Assembly (NCBI RefSeq): GCF_023243115.1
Contig: NZ_CP085081.1
Span: 2,852,001 to 2,916,000, forward strand
Source of the DNA: Sediminicoccus sp. KRV36
Lineage (GTDB): Bacteria > Pseudomonadota > Alphaproteobacteria > Acetobacterales > Acetobacteraceae
Reading direction: 5' to 3'
DNA length: 64,000 nt
The notes beneath the pieces are model-generated. The model worked only from the letters and a program-made list of their open reading frames with translations. It did no database searches and had not been told where the DNA came from. Both the position numbers and the translations under genes were made by a program. The stretch's first letter is position 1. Each line of letters begins with the position of its first letter. This document shows, piece after piece, positions 63,410 through 64,000 of this stretch.

Positions 63410-64000
63410 GCTGCGCCACCTGGCGCTTGCCGCCCAATTCGATCACCCGGCCGGACAGCCCCATGAGCTGGGCCGAATGCGTCGCGATGATCACGGTGCG
63501 GCCGGTGCAGAGCCGCGCGATGGCCTCCATCACCTCGGCCTCGGTGCCGGGGTCGAGGGAGGCGGTGGGCTCATCCAGCAGCACGAGCGGCGAGTCGCGC
63601 AGGAAGGCGCGGGCCAGCGCCACGCGCTGCGCCTGCCCGCCGGAGAGGCCAAAGCCCCCCTCGCCCACCAGCGTATCCAGGCCCTGCGGCAGATCCGCGG
63701 CGAAGGCCATGACGCGCGCGGCCTCGGCGGCGCGCAGCACATCCGCCTCGCTCGCCTCGGGCCGGGCCAGCAGGATGTTCGCGCGCAGGGTGCCGCCGAA
63801 CAGATGCGCCCGCTGGCCGATATAGGCGCTGAGCCGGCGCAATTCGGCGGGCTTGAGGCGCGTCGCATCCTGGCCATTGATGGCGATGCGCCCGGCACTG
63901 GGCCGCACGAAGCCCATCAGCAGCTTGAGCACGGAGGATTTGCCCGCCCCCGATGGCCCCACCAGCATCAGCGTCTCACCCGGGGCGAGGGCGAAGGTCA
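63399..64000 (-). CDS. cydD: CydD subunit, 5' end outside window
   Basis: Only the last 200 codons, the nucleotide-binding domain, are present: Walker A GPSGAGKSSV, Q-loop YIGQRAHLFGGTL, signature GLSGGQAQRVALARA, Walker B PLVLLDEPTASLD, and THSAQL switch His. The membrane half lies beyond base 64000. The C-terminus RQVAQHVG overlaps the start of cydC. Confidence 0.9.
   Translation of the reverse strand, partial: TFALAPGETLMLVGPSGAGKSSVLKLLMGFVRPSAGRIAINGQDATRLKPAELRRLSAYIGQRAHLFGGTLRANILLARPEASEADVLRAAEAARVMAFAADLPQGLDTLVGEGGFGLSGGQAQRVALARAFLRDSPLVLLDEPTASLDPGTEAEVMEAIARLCTGRTVIIATHSAQLMGLSGRVIELGGKRQVAQHVG

Overview
The window is very GC-rich (mostly third-position G/C) and tightly packed with genes. 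It looks like chromosome from an alphaproteobacterium, most likely an Acetobacteraceae/Roseomonas-like member of the Rhodospirillales. That placement is inference. It rests on the GC content, the orphan Bug-type (TctC-like) binding proteins, a petABC cytochrome bc1 operon, CydDC, class I DhnA-type aldolase, a SUF-only Fe-S operon and the gene style. I see no tRNA, rRNA, CRISPR array, intact insertion sequence or phage.

Layout. 1-3.7 kb: 3'-truncated copper ATPase gene (copA) with a MerR-type operator, a secreted trypsin-like protease and a BPSL0067-like protein. 3.8-13.8 kb: a co-directional run for uptake and hydrolysis of an unknown compound (alpha/beta hydrolase, 2-hydroxyacid dehydrogenase, Trz/Atz amidohydrolase, two Bug proteins, M20 amidohydrolase, penicillin-acylase-type Ntn hydrolase, BenE transporter). 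13.8-20.6 kb: more peripheral catabolism (4-hydroxybenzoate hydroxylase pobA, Gfo/Idh oxidoreductase, BKACE enzyme, FrnE-like DsbA, CinA/PncC, SnoaL-like protein, alpha/beta hydrolase, and a cyanuric-acid-amidohydrolase/barbiturase family enzyme).

20.7-27.1 kb: complete SUF operon, Rrf2 regulator-sufBCDS-sufU-sufT-sufA. 27.1-33.7 kb: TauE/SafE permease, then SDR, acyl-CoA dehydrogenase, ADP-forming acyl-CoA synthetase, nitroreductase and NUDIX hydrolase. 33.8-39.6 kb: tpiA, divergent ppiD-trpE-(conserved hypothetical)-trpG. 39.8-45 kb, minus strand: DUF1223, GST, ureidoglycolate lyase, SLAC1-type channel, thiD and glmM. 45-49.9 kb: nitronate monooxygenase, a half-transposase-like ORF, NAPE-PLD-type MBL hydrolase, a second TauE/SafE and class I aldolase.

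50-51.9 kb: zapA, a BLUF photoreceptor gene broken by one extra base, and a previously unmarked structured RNA that folds like 6S RNA (51437-51592). 52-64 kb: fusA, aspartate aminotransferase, petABC, hemF, recQ coupled to an OmpA-like lipoprotein, and cydC plus partial cydD.

No single spectacular new system is evident. The items most worth a second look are the 6S-like RNA, the frameshifted BLUF gene, the Bug/amidohydrolase/penicillin-acylase operon of unknown substrate, two mutually exclusive hairpins at 30152-30200, and a hairpin that sequesters a Shine-Dalgarno site at 51881-51899.
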